NCBI RefSeq assembly: GCF_009769735.1
Contig: NZ_WSRO01000002.1
Span: 806,001 to 870,000 of the forward strand
Direction of reading: 5' to 3'
Origin: Streptomyces sp. BA2
Lineage (GTDB): Bacteria > Actinomycetota > Actinomycetes > Streptomycetales > Streptomycetaceae
Length of the DNA stretch: 64,000 nucleotides
Shown piece after piece: positions 9,578-17,674 of the stretch. The number at the start of each line of letters is the position of its first letter. Within the stretch, counting starts at the first letter, position 1. The notes beneath the pieces were generated by a model that did not search any database, was not told the DNA's origin, and saw only the letters and a list, made by a program, of their open reading frames with translations. The translations under genes and the position numbers were made by a program.

Positions 9578-10993
9578 ATGGAATTGGACCGGCATTCCCA
9601 CGTCCTGAGTGCCACCAGTGACGAAGCCGCACGCCACTACGAGCGAGCGCTCGACGCGCTGTTGTTCTTCCGTTCCGAAGTCGCCGACGAGGCCCAGGCG
9701 ATGGTGGCGGCCTCTCCGGATTCCGCGATGGCGCACGTCTTCGGCGCCTACCTCGGGCTTCTCGGCACCGAGGAGAAGGACGCGGCCCCTGCCCGACGTT
9801 CCTTCAGCGCTTTCCGAAGCGCGATCGATCCTGCCGAGCTCTCGCCTCGCGAGACGATGCACGCGGCGGCTGCCGAGTCGTGGCTGGACGGGGACATGCT
9901 GCGGGCCGGGGAGATCCTCGGCGAGATCAGCACCGAGTTCCCCCGCGACGCCCTCGCTCTGGCTGTCGGGCACCAGATCGACTTCTTCACCGGGGACGCG
10001 CAGCGGCTGCGTGACCGCATCGGTGGCGCGCTTTCCGCGTGGGACGGTGACGACCCGCACTTCGGCCCGCTGCTGGGGATGTACGCCTTCGGGCTCGAAG
10101 AGGCCGGGCACTACGGCCACGCCGAGGAGATCGGACTGCGGGCGGTCGAACGTCACCCACGGGATGTGTGGGGCATCCATGCGGTCGTTCATACGTACGA
10201 GATGCGAGGACTGTTCGGCGAGGGGATCCGCTATCTGGACGCGCGGACCGATGACTGGGCCGAGGGAAACTATCTTTCCGTGCACAACGCGTGGCACTAC
10301 GCCCTGTACGCGCTGGAGGCGGGCAGCGTCGAACGTGTCCTCGGCGTCTACGACAACACCCTCCACAACGAGGCGTCGCAGGCCATCGCCATGGAACTCC
10401 TGGACTCCTCAGCCCTGTTGTGGCGGCTGCTCCTGGCCGATATCGACGTCGAGCCCCGCTGGGTGGCCCTCGCCCAGGCTTGGGCCGGGCGCGAGGACGG
10501 CGCCTACTACGCCTTCAACGATGTCCATGCCGTCATGGCGTACGTGGGGGCCGGGCGGCTCTCCGATGCCGAGCGGCTGGTGAAGGACCGCGAGCAATGG
10601 CTCGCCCGGCCCGGCCCCTCGGTGTCGAACCACGCGATGACGCGCGAGATCGGCATCCCGGTGTGCCGCGCCCTGATCGCCTATGGGCAGCGGCGGTACG
10701 CCCGCGTGGTCGAGTTGCTCGCCCCGATCCGGTACCACCTCAATTCCTTCGGCGGCAGCCACGCACAGCGCGACGCCATCCAGCGGACCCTCGTGGAGGC
10801 GGCCATCCGCTCCGGCCGGCACGACCTGGCGCGCACCTTGCTCAGCGAACGCATCAACATGCGTCCCATCTGCCCCTACAACTGGCGAGCCCGCGCCCGG
10901 CTGGCCGACCGGCTCGGCGACACGGCTCAGGCCGCGACCGCCCGCGGCCGTGCGGAGGAACAGGCCGCTGTGGGTGCGGCTGCTTTGGGCTGA
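9578..10993 (+). CDS. TTC38-like tetratricopeptide repeat protein
   Basis: A 471-residue protein made of helical TPR-like repeats and resembling the TTC38 family throughout: SPDSAMAHVFGAYLGLL, EEIGLRAVERHPRDVWGIHAVVHTYEMRG and HNAWHYALYALE are characteristic segments. The ATG at 9578 is preceded by GGGAGAGGGG; an in-frame start at 9527 has no such signal. The protein is cytoplasmic with no signal or membrane helix. Bacterial members are uncharacterised, so I assign no catalytic role. It stands alone between a pseudogene and an unrelated gene. Confidence 0.75.
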   Translation: MELDRHSHVLSATSDEAARHYERALDALLFFRSEVADEAQAMVAASPDSAMAHVFGAYLGLLGTEEKDAAPARRSFSAFRSAIDPAELSPRETMHAAAAESWLDGDMLRAGEILGEISTEFPRDALALAVGHQIDFFTGDAQRLRDRIGGALSAWDGDDPHFGPLLGMYAFGLEEAGHYGHAEEIGLRAVERHPRDVWGIHAVVHTYEMRGLFGEGIRYLDARTDDWAEGNYLSVHNAWHYALYALEAGSVERVLGVYDNTLHNEASQAIAMELLDSSALLWRLLLADIDVEPRWVALAQAWAGREDGAYYAFNDVHAVMAYVGAGRLSDAERLVKDREQWLARPGPSVSNHAMTREIGIPVCRALIAYGQRRYARVVELLAPIRYHLNSFGGSHAQRDAIQRTLVEAAIRSGRHDLARTLLSERINMRPICPYNWRARARLADRLGDTAQAATARGRAEEQAAVGAAALG

Positions 10994-11298
10994 GTACGTC
11001 TCGTTCATCCCCTGGGCACCCTCAAGGGTGGCCGCGTTATCCACAATCACGGTGCTGTACACAGATTCAGATCGAGCTCTTCCGGCTCAACCTTCCCTCG
11101 CCGTAACGTAATTGACGCGGGACACCATCGCTCCGGCGGCGGTTTCGTGTCCACGCGGATCGGGGGATTCAGGTGTCGGGAGCAAGCCGTCCTGGGCTGC
11201 GTCGCGGGGCCATCGGGCCGCACAAGGTCCCCAAGTCCCCCAATTTCCCCACGCCCCCCCAAGCCCCCCACGGAGCGACAGAAGAGAGCAGTCCTGCC
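10994..11298. other. intergenic region before the acetamidase-like gene
   Basis: No gene supported. The last 100 bases contain a striking C-rich tract with spaced runs of three to seven C (about 11230-11270) and then an RBS-like GAAGAGAG. It is probably the 5' untranslated leader. Confidence 0.35.
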
Positions 11299-12312
11299 AT
11301 GAAGCAGCCTCGGATCCTGACCGTACGGCCCGAACCGGGCGAGTTCGCCTGGACATTCGGCGGTGCGCCACCCGTGGCGCGGATCGCTCCGGGTACGGTG
11401 CTCGACCTGTATACGGAGGACTGTTTCGCGGGGAATGTGCGCTCCGAGAAGGATCTGGTGTCCGAGGTCTGCCAGTTCCCGTTCCTGAACCCGCAGACCG
11501 GGCCCTTCCATGTCGAGGGCGCGGAGCCGGGCGACACCGTCGCCGTGCACTTCGTGTCGATCGAACCGGCCCGCGACTGGGCTGCGTCCACCACGGTCCC
11601 CCTCTTCGGAGCACTCACCTCCACCCACACCACCGCATCGCTCCAGCCTCCGCTGCCCGAGACCGTGTGGATATGGCAGCTCGACCGGGGTCGGCGCACC
11701 GCGCACTTCAGCGCGCGCGACGGAGACTTCGAGATCGCGCTGCCGATGGATCCGATGCACGGCACGGTCGGTGTCGCACCCGCCAACCTGGAGGTGCGCT
11801 CGGCTCTCGTGCCCGACGCGCACGGCGGCAACATGGACACGCCCGAAATGCGGGCCGGGGTCACCTGCTACCTCGGGGTGAACGTGGAGGGCGCGCTCCT
11901 GAGCCTGGGCGACGGACACGCACGGCAAGGCGAGGGGGAAACCTGCGGCGTCGCCGTGGAGTGCGCGATGAACACAGTCGTGATCGTCGAACTCCTGAAG
12001 GGGATCACCACGCCCTGGCCACGCATCGAGTCCGATACGCACATCATCTCCACCGGGTCGGCACGCCCGCTTGAGGACGCCTTCCGAATATCCCAACTCG
12101 ACCTGGTGCGGTGGCTGGTGCGGGACTACGGCTTCAGCGAGCTCGACGCCTACCAGTTCGCGACACAGACCGTCGAGTCGCCGCTCGCCAATGTCTGCGA
12201 CACCAACTACACGTGCGTGGCCAAGCTCCGCAAAGAGTGGCTGCCCGCGCGCGAAACTCACCGGGGACTGCACGCGCGGCTGCGAGAGACGGCCACGCTG
12301 CTGGCCCACTGA
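11299..12312 (+). CDS. acetamidase/formamidase family protein
   Basis: A 337-residue protein of the FmdA/AmdA hydrolase family, which cleaves short amides to acid and ammonia. Family hallmarks are the VxPGTVLDLYTEDCFAG-like segment near residue 30-45, GPFHVEGAEPGDTVAVHF, HGGNMDTPEM (metal/active-site region) and LGVNVEGALLSLGDGH. The start at ATG 11299 follows GAAGAGAG; an upstream in-frame extension to 11173 lacks an RBS and family similarity. It lies in tandem with the amidase gene 42 bases downstream, though the two have no obvious functional link. Confidence 0.85.
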   Translation: MKQPRILTVRPEPGEFAWTFGGAPPVARIAPGTVLDLYTEDCFAGNVRSEKDLVSEVCQFPFLNPQTGPFHVEGAEPGDTVAVHFVSIEPARDWAASTTVPLFGALTSTHTTASLQPPLPETVWIWQLDRGRRTAHFSARDGDFEIALPMDPMHGTVGVAPANLEVRSALVPDAHGGNMDTPEMRAGVTCYLGVNVEGALLSLGDGHARQGEGETCGVAVECAMNTVVIVELLKGITTPWPRIESDTHIISTGSARPLEDAFRISQLDLVRWLVRDYGFSELDAYQFATQTVESPLANVCDTNYTCVAKLRKEWLPARETHRGLHARLRETATLLAH

Positions 12313-12354
12313 AAAAGAGTCCAGCTGTTCCCCCCACCGAGAGGCAGGCCAGCC

Positions 12355-12954
12355 ATGGATCGAGCAAGACGCTTCCCCAGCAGGCGCAGGCTGTTGCAGG
12401 GGGCGGCCCTGGCCGCCGTTCCCTCCGCGCTCCTCCCCGCGACCCGCGCCACGGCCCGGCCTCGGGCGGTCGACTATCCACTCGCCGAGTGGGTTCCGGC
12501 CAGCAGCTCCAACTACACGGCCGCCAACCGCCCCGGCACCTACCCCGTCGACTACGTGATCGTCCACGTCACCCAGGAGAGCTACGCCGACACGCTCGCC
12601 ATCTTCCAGAACTCGGCGAAGAAGGTTTCGGCCCACTATGTGGTGCGCTCCAGGGACGGACACATCGCCCAGTGCGTCCGCGAACGCAACGTCGGCTGGC
12701 ATGCCGGCAACTGGGACTACAACACCCGAAGCATCGGTATCGAACACGAAGGATGGGTGGATCAGCCCGAGTACTTCACCGACGCGATGTACGAGCAGTC
12801 CGCGCTGCTGACCTCGGCCATCTGCGATACGTACGACATTCCCAAGGACCGCAAGCACATCATCGGGCACGTCGAAGTGCCCGGCGCCGACCACACCGAT
12901 CCAGGGCGGCACTGGGACTGGACGCGCTATATCCGCCTGGTCAACTCTGCGTGA
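12355..12954 (+). CDS. Tat-exported N-acetylmuramoyl-L-alanine amidase
   Basis: A 199-residue protein with a twin-arginine signal (SRRRLLQGAALAAVPSALLP; cleavage probably after ATRATA) and a single Amidase_2/PGRP-type domain. Zinc-ligand positions expected for the fold are visible: His in DYVIVHVTQ, His in IIGHVEVPGADHTDPG, and the final Asp replacing the Cys of T7 lysozyme. The segments VGWHAGNWDYNTRSIGIEHEG match the family core. It would cut the bond between muramic acid and L-Ala outside the membrane. There is no separate cell-wall-binding domain. Confidence 0.88.
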   Translation: MDRARRFPSRRRLLQGAALAAVPSALLPATRATARPRAVDYPLAEWVPASSSNYTAANRPGTYPVDYVIVHVTQESYADTLAIFQNSAKKVSAHYVVRSRDGHIAQCVRERNVGWHAGNWDYNTRSIGIEHEGWVDQPEYFTDAMYEQSALLTSAICDTYDIPKDRKHIIGHVEVPGADHTDPGRHWDWTRYIRLVNSA

Positions 12955-12997
12955 CACCGGTCGGCTCACGACCTGGCGCGTGTCGGACCTCTGGTCG

Positions 12998-13034
12998 AGC
13001 GCTTGTCGGGGGCTTGCCACAGCGCTTGTCGGGG
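12998..13034. repeat. direct repeat upstream of the GAF regulator
   Basis: AGCGCTTGTCGGGG occurs at 12998-13011 and again at 13021-13034 (23-bp period, about two helical turns), 50-90 bases before the regulator start. It is a candidate operator. Confidence 0.5.
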
Positions 13035-13086
13035 CACGCTCGCGGGGCGACGATGGCAGCACCCATCGCCGTCCCGGGAGGCCGAG

Positions 13087-14343
13087 TTGACCGAACCATG
13101 GGTGGCCCTGGAAGCCGGTGCCGATCCTGCCGAGCGGGCGCGGGTGCTGCGGCGCGCCCACGAGAGGTTCACCGAGGCAGGGACGCTCACGCGACCGGTG
13201 CGTTCCGTGGTGGCCGATTCGTGGCGGCGCTCGGCCAGGGCCAGGGTCAGCCCGGAGGACACCGGCGCGGCTGTGGAGCTCACCGACGGGGACCTCGGTT
13301 CGTATCGCGCCGAGCATCCGCTGGCCGGGGTGATGCCGCTGTTCCGTGAGCTGATGGGCACGTTCGCGATGGACGGTGAGCATCTCCTCGCGGTGTGCGA
13401 CGCGTACGGCAGGCTGCTCTGGGTCGAGGGTCACTCCGCGACGCGGCAGAAGGCTGGGCGGATGAACTTCGTGCCTGGCGCACGGTGGGCGGAGTCCGCG
13501 ATGGGGACGAATGCTCCGGGGACGGCGGTGGCGGTGGACCGCCCGGTGCAGGTGTTCGCCGCCGAGCACTTCATCCGGCGCGTCCAGCCGTGGACGTGCG
13601 CGGCGGCTCCGGTGCACGATCCGCGGACCGGGCGGCTGCTCGGAGCGGTGGACATCACCGGGGGTGACGGCCTCGCGCATCCGCACAGCCTCGCCTTCGT
13701 GCAGGCGGTCGCTCGGGCAGCGGAGTCTCAACTGGCCCTGCTGTCACCGCCGGTGGAGGACAGAGATGCCGTGGGGCTCACCGCGCTCGGCCGTGACGAG
13801 GCACTGCTGCTGACCGGCGGTCGCAAGGTGCGGCTGAGCCGCAGGCACAGCGAGATCGTCGTCCTGCTCTCTCGCCACCCCGAGGGGCTGACCGGCGATG
13901 AGCTGCTGTGCGCGCTGTACGAGGACGAGTCGGTGACGCCCGTGACGCTGCGGGCCGAGTTGGCCCGGCTGCGGCGGCTTCTGGGGCCGGATCTGCTGCG
14001 GTCGCGTCCGTACCGGCTCTCGGTGCCGGTCGAGTCGGATGTCGACGCCGTCGAGCGACGGCTCGGTTCGGGGGCGGTCACCGCGGCAGCCGCCGCGTAC
14101 GCGGGTCCACTTCTGCCCGCTTCCCAGGCACCTGCCGTGGCCCGGCTGAGGCGCAGGCTCGCCGATCAGCTGCGGGCTGCGCTGATCGCACGCCGTGACC
14201 CGGATCTCCTGGCGGACTGGGTGCACACCCCGTGGGGTGAGGGCGACCTCGCGGTGTGGCGCGCGCTGGCACAGGTTCGGGCGACACCACCGGTGCTGTC
14301 CCGGCTCCGGGAGCTGGATGCGGAGTTGAGTGACGCGAGGTAA
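13087..14343 (+). CDS. GAF-domain transcriptional activator of the aldehyde dehydrogenase
   Basis: About 418 residues starting at TTG 13087, which has GGGAGG six bases upstream; the frame is open earlier, but no other start is as well placed. An N-terminal helical region ([16 protein letters not shown]) is followed by a GAF sensor domain ([16 protein letters not shown] ... [18 protein letters not shown]), as in activators of acetoin/aldehyde catabolism such as AcoR. There is no sigma-54 AAA domain; instead the C-terminus has a winged-helix-like region ([26 protein letters not shown]). This layout occurs in actinomycete regulators placed beside aldehyde dehydrogenases, as here. Confidence 0.8.
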   Translation: MTEPWVALEAGADPAERARVLRRAHERFTEAGTLTRPVRSVVADSWRRSARARVSPEDTGAAVELTDGDLGSYRAEHPLAGVMPLFRELMGTFAMDGEHLLAVCDAYGRLLWVEGHSATRQKAGRMNFVPGARWAESAMGTNAPGTAVAVDRPVQVFAAEHFIRRVQPWTCAAAPVHDPRTGRLLGAVDITGGDGLAHPHSLAFVQAVARAAESQLALLSPPVEDRDAVGLTALGRDEALLLTGGRKVRLSRRHSEIVVLLSRHPEGLTGDELLCALYEDESVTPVTLRAELARLRRLLGPDLLRSRPYRLSVPVESDVDAVERRLGSGAVTAAAAAYAGPLLPASQAPAVARLRRRLADQLRAALIARRDPDLLADWVHTPWGEGDLAVWRALAQVRATPPVLSRLRELDAELSDAR

Positions 14344-14411
14344 AACCGCAGCCCAGCCACCCGCCCAAGTACCGCACCCGCCATAGCCGAACGAGCCGCC
14401 GAGCAGCTTCC

Positions 14412-14429
14412 GCAACGTACCTGCAACGT
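14412..14429. promoter_or_regulatory. tandem GCAACGT boxes before the aldehyde dehydrogenase
   Basis: Two copies of GCAACGT, at 14412-14418 and 14423-14429, one helical turn apart, sit about 70 bases before the dehydrogenase start. They are a candidate activator site for the adjacent GAF regulator. Resemblance and position only. Confidence 0.35.
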
Positions 14430-14495
14430 CTGTCCTCCTACCCTCCGGGCGAGAGCTGCCCAACGGCGGGCAGCCTTCCCCGGGAGGCCACCAAG

Positions 14496-16019
14496 ATGAC
14501 CCGTTACGCAGCGCCCGGCACCGACGGCGCAGTTGTCTCCTACCAGGCCCGCTACGACCACTTCATCGGCGGCGAGTACGTCCCGCCCGCCCGCGGCCAG
14601 TACTTCGAGAACCCGAGCCCGGTCAACGGGCAGCCCTTCACCGAGATCGCCCGCGGTACGGCCGAGGACGTGGAGCGCGCACTGGACGCGGCGCACGCCG
14701 CCGCGCCCGCATGGGGCCGCACCTCCGCGACCGAACGTGCGGACGTCCTGCGGAAGATCGCCGACCGCATGGAGGCGAACCTCGAACAGCTCGCGGTGGC
14801 CGAGAGCTGGGAGAACGGCAAGCCGGTGCGCGAGACGCTGGCCGCCGACATTCCGCTCGCCATCGACCACTTCCGCTACTTCGCGGGGGTCATCCGTGCG
14901 CAGGAGGGGTCGCTGAGCGAGGTGGACGAGGACACCGTCGCATACCACTTCCACGAGCCGCTCGGTGTCGTCGCGCAGATCATTCCGTGGAACTTCCCCA
15001 TCCTGATGGCGACATGGAAGCTCGCGCCTGCTCTCGCGGCGGGCAACGCGGTCGTACTCAAGCCCGCCGAGCAGACCCCGGCGTCCATCCACTACTGGAT
15101 GAGTCTGGTCTCCGACCTGCTGCCGCCGGGTGTCGTCAACATTCTCAACGGCTTCGGCGTCGAGGCGGGCAAGCCCCTCGCCTCCAGCCCGCGCGTCGCG
15201 AAGGTCGCCTTCACCGGTGAGACCACGACGGGGCGGCTGATCATGCAGTACGCCTCGGAGAACATCAAGCCGGTGACGCTGGAGCTGGGAGGGAAGTCGC
15301 CGAACATCTTCTTCGACGACGTCTGGGCCGCCAACGACGACTTCCGTGACAAGGCGCTCGAGGGCTTCACGATGTTCGCCCTCAACAACGGCGAGGTGTG
15401 TACGTGTCCGTCGCGAGCCCTCGTCCAGCGGGGTCACTACAGCGAGTTCATGGAGGCGGCGATCGCCCGCACCGAGCAGATCGTGCCGGGGCACCCGCTG
15501 GACACCGACACGATGATCGGAGCCCAGGCCTCCAACGACCAACTGGAGAAGATCCTCTCGTACCTGGACATCGGCCAGCAGGAGGGTGCCAAGATCCTGA
15601 CGGGCGGTCAGCGCATCACGTATGACGGTGAGTTGGCCGGTGGGTACTACGTCCAGCCGACGATCTTCGAGGGCGACAACCGCATGCGGATCTTCCAGGA
15701 GGAGATCTTCGGCCCGGTCGTCTCCGTCGCATCCTTCAACGACTTCGACGACGCCATCAAGACCGCCAACGACACGCTGTACGGCCTGGGCGCCGGAGTC
15801 TGGACGCGCGACATGAACACCGCCTACCGGGCGGGCCGCGCGATCCAGGCGGGCCGGGTCTGGACGAACTGCTACCACGCGTATCCCGCGCACGCGGCCT
15901 TCGGCGGCTACAAGCAGTCCGGGATCGGGCGCGAGACGCACAAGATGATGCTGGAGCACTATCAGCAGACGAAGAACCTTCTGGTCTCCTACTCGCCGAA
16001 GAAGCTCGGCTTCTTCTAG
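14496..16019 (+). CDS. NAD(P)-dependent aldehyde dehydrogenase (acetaldehyde type)
   Basis: A 507-residue cytoplasmic enzyme oxidising short aldehydes to acids. Catalytic Cys302 is in [11 protein letters not shown] and general-base Glu263 in LELGGKSP; the cofactor-loop segments [10 protein letters not shown] and [10 protein letters not shown] are present. The C-terminus [23 protein letters not shown] is typical of the AldB/ExaC acetaldehyde dehydrogenase group. It begins at ATG 14496 after GGGAGG and ends just before a strong hairpin terminator. The GAF regulator upstream probably activates it. Confidence 0.92.
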   Translation: MTRYAAPGTDGAVVSYQARYDHFIGGEYVPPARGQYFENPSPVNGQPFTEIARGTAEDVERALDAAHAAAPAWGRTSATERADVLRKIADRMEANLEQLAVAESWENGKPVRETLAADIPLAIDHFRYFAGVIRAQEGSLSEVDEDTVAYHFHEPLGVVAQIIPWNFPILMATWKLAPALAAGNAVVLKPAEQTPASIHYWMSLVSDLLPPGVVNILNGFGVEAGKPLASSPRVAKVAFTGETTTGRLIMQYASENIKPVTLELGGKSPNIFFDDVWAANDDFRDKALEGFTMFALNNGEVCTCPSRALVQRGHYSEFMEAAIARTEQIVPGHPLDTDTMIGAQASNDQLEKILSYLDIGQQEGAKILTGGQRITYDGELAGGYYVQPTIFEGDNRMRIFQEEIFGPVVSVASFNDFDDAIKTANDTLYGLGAGVWTRDMNTAYRAGRAIQAGRVWTNCYHAYPAHAAFGGYKQSGIGRETHKMMLEHYQQTKNLLVSYSPKKLGFF

Positions 16020-16030
16020 AGGCCCGAGAA

Positions 16031-16068
16031 AAGGCGCCTGACCTGGTCTTTTGCCCACCAGGCGCCTT
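16031..16068 (+). terminator. terminator of the aldehyde dehydrogenase
   Basis: A perfect 10-bp stem (AAGGCGCCTG at 16031-16040, complement at 16059-16068) begins 12 bases after the stop and is followed by TCTACT. Confidence 0.85.
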
Positions 16069-16219
16069 CTACTGGATCAGGCCACAGCGTGGCCCGGAAT
16101 GTGTGGTCCCTCCCAGTATCTCCCGCCGGTACACCGCTCCTGACCAGTAGTTCCGGTCTATTCCCAGTCCCCGTCCCTGTGGGTGCCCGAAACTCGGCTA
16201 CCCCGCTGATACTGCGCCG

Positions 16220-16445
16220 CCACTGGAGCAGAATCTTCCCGGTCACTCCAGGGACGCTCCTGGCCTGGCACCGAAGGCTGGTCGCCAGGAAGTGGGACTA
16301 CACCAATCGGCGCCGACGCACCGGGCGCCCGCCCACGGCAGCCGCAGTCAGGAAACTGGTCGTGCGGCTGGCAACGAGAACCCGCGGTGGGGCCACCGGC
16401 GGATCCAAGGCGAGCTGGCCCAGCTGAGGCATCCGATCGCATAGT
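16220..16445 (+). pseudogene. remnant of an IS-type integrase/transposase
   Basis: From 16242 the plus strand encodes [20 protein letters not shown] followed by [10 protein letters not shown], the beginning of the helix-turn-helix/integrase-core proteins of IS3/IS481-like elements in Streptomyces. After the segment ending KLVVRLAT the homology continues in another frame ([16 protein letters not shown], then HPIA) and is cut by a stop near 16442. The catalytic DDE core is absent. It is a decayed fragment lying between the housekeeping region and the PKS cluster. Confidence 0.75.
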
Positions 16446-17120
16446 CCACCGTCTGCACCGCCCCTACGAATGCCATGCCGACCTTTTCCTCGCTTTCACC
16501 CGCATTACCTGCACACTGATTCGCGAACCCTGAATCACCAATTGTGATGCCGTCTGGATTGAGTGAGCGATGCTCTAAAGAAAAAGTCAAGGGCTTGGCA
16601 TCCCGAGTGATTCGCCAAGCCGAACCGCTTCAGGGACTTCAGCGACAAGGCTGTCAACCTGAACACAAGCACTCGGCGGGAACGCTGCGACCCATACAGA
16701 TGTGCGACATATCCACGGCTTGCCCTCCCCCGCCCTGCTGGGCGAGCATGAAAGATTTCCGGCCATCCTGTCGCCGGACTGACATTCATCTCTTCCCAGC
16801 GCCCGCGCCTGACACGTCCACGTCGACCACTGACGGGGCGTCACTTGCCGACGATCATGATGCGTCTCCAGGCAGGCCCCGTGGGCGACTGGCCACGACG
16901 GGCTCGACCTCACCGGGCAGCAGATCGTCGGCACCGAGCAGAGCGCCGTCGATCGTCACGAATCCCACACAGTGTGCGTCCCCGGGTGACGGTGGCGCAG
17001 TGGATCTTGAGCTCGACATGGCACGTGGCAAGAATGCCCTCGCAACCAGCCCACTGCCTGCGTTCAACCAGGTCGGGCACCGCTCACGTATGCACCTCGC
17101 AGCGAGCGCTTTCGATCCGG
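16446..17120. other. non-coding or degraded boundary DNA
   Basis: No reading frame here shows convincing codon bias or a recognisable domain. GC content dips locally (for example around 16540-16620). It may be further mobile-element debris, but I cannot identify any. Confidence 0.4.
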
Positions 17121-17345
17121 CTAGCGATCGTGGGGCGTCGGCGGGTCGAGGTCGGCAAGGAGCCTGAGGATCTCCGCCTCCGTGGCGCTCAGCGGCACCT
17201 CCGGACACAGCCGCTCCGGATGCCCCGGGGGCGGGCCCGTCGAGGGCGGCTCGGACTCGACGGGTGGGATCCACACCCATATCCGACCGAAGGCGATCAG
17301 GGAATCCTGCGCCGCGCGGAGCAGCCAGGCGTACAGGGAAGCCAT
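17121..17345 (-). CDS. small DUF6059-like protein
   Basis: A 74-residue protein beginning MASLYAWLLRAAQDSLIAFG and containing PPPGHPERLCPEVPLSATE. This Pro-Gly-His-Pro-Glu-Arg-Leu core resembles the short Streptomyces proteins annotated as DUF6059, which often sit beside regulators of antibiotic clusters. I recognise it by motif only. The frame continues further upstream, but the ATG at 17345 gives the family length; the RBS is weak. It is divergent from the LAL regulator. Function unknown. Confidence 0.5.
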   Translation of the reverse strand: MASLYAWLLRAAQDSLIAFGRIWVWIPPVESEPPSTGPPPGHPERLCPEVPLSATEAEILRLLADLDPPTPHDR

Positions 17346-17674
17346 TCGTGCAGGATGTTCCGCCCGGCCAAAGCCCGACCAAAGCCGTCGGGTGGAGTGT
17401 ACACAGCGCCCCGCAAGTGAATATCCGGACGCCACCAATCCGGATTCACGGCTACCGGACGCACCCTCACGCGCCCACGAGAATACAGACAGCATGGATA
17501 ATTTAACAAAAAACGGGCGCACTTTTCCGCCACCGCGAGAAGGCGACCTTGCAAATCACCGCGCGGTGGATATCTTGTGGCCGAGATGTACGGTGCGACC
17601 GAGATTTACGGTGAAGAGTTGCTCATCGCTTGCGTGCCCACAGTACGCAGGCCCACGGGGGTGAGTATTCCGGA
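17346..17674. promoter_or_regulatory. promoter region of the cluster regulator
   Basis: A divergent spacer between the small DUF6059-like gene and the LAL regulator. It contains the most AT-rich patch of this area (GATAATTTAACAAAAAACG around 17496-17514) and is therefore a likely regulatory region. No specific operator was recognised. Confidence 0.4.

Noticed and set aside
16544..17167. A 207-codon plus-strand frame in the boundary region.
   Set aside because: Composition is not protein-like for this genome and no motif is recognisable.
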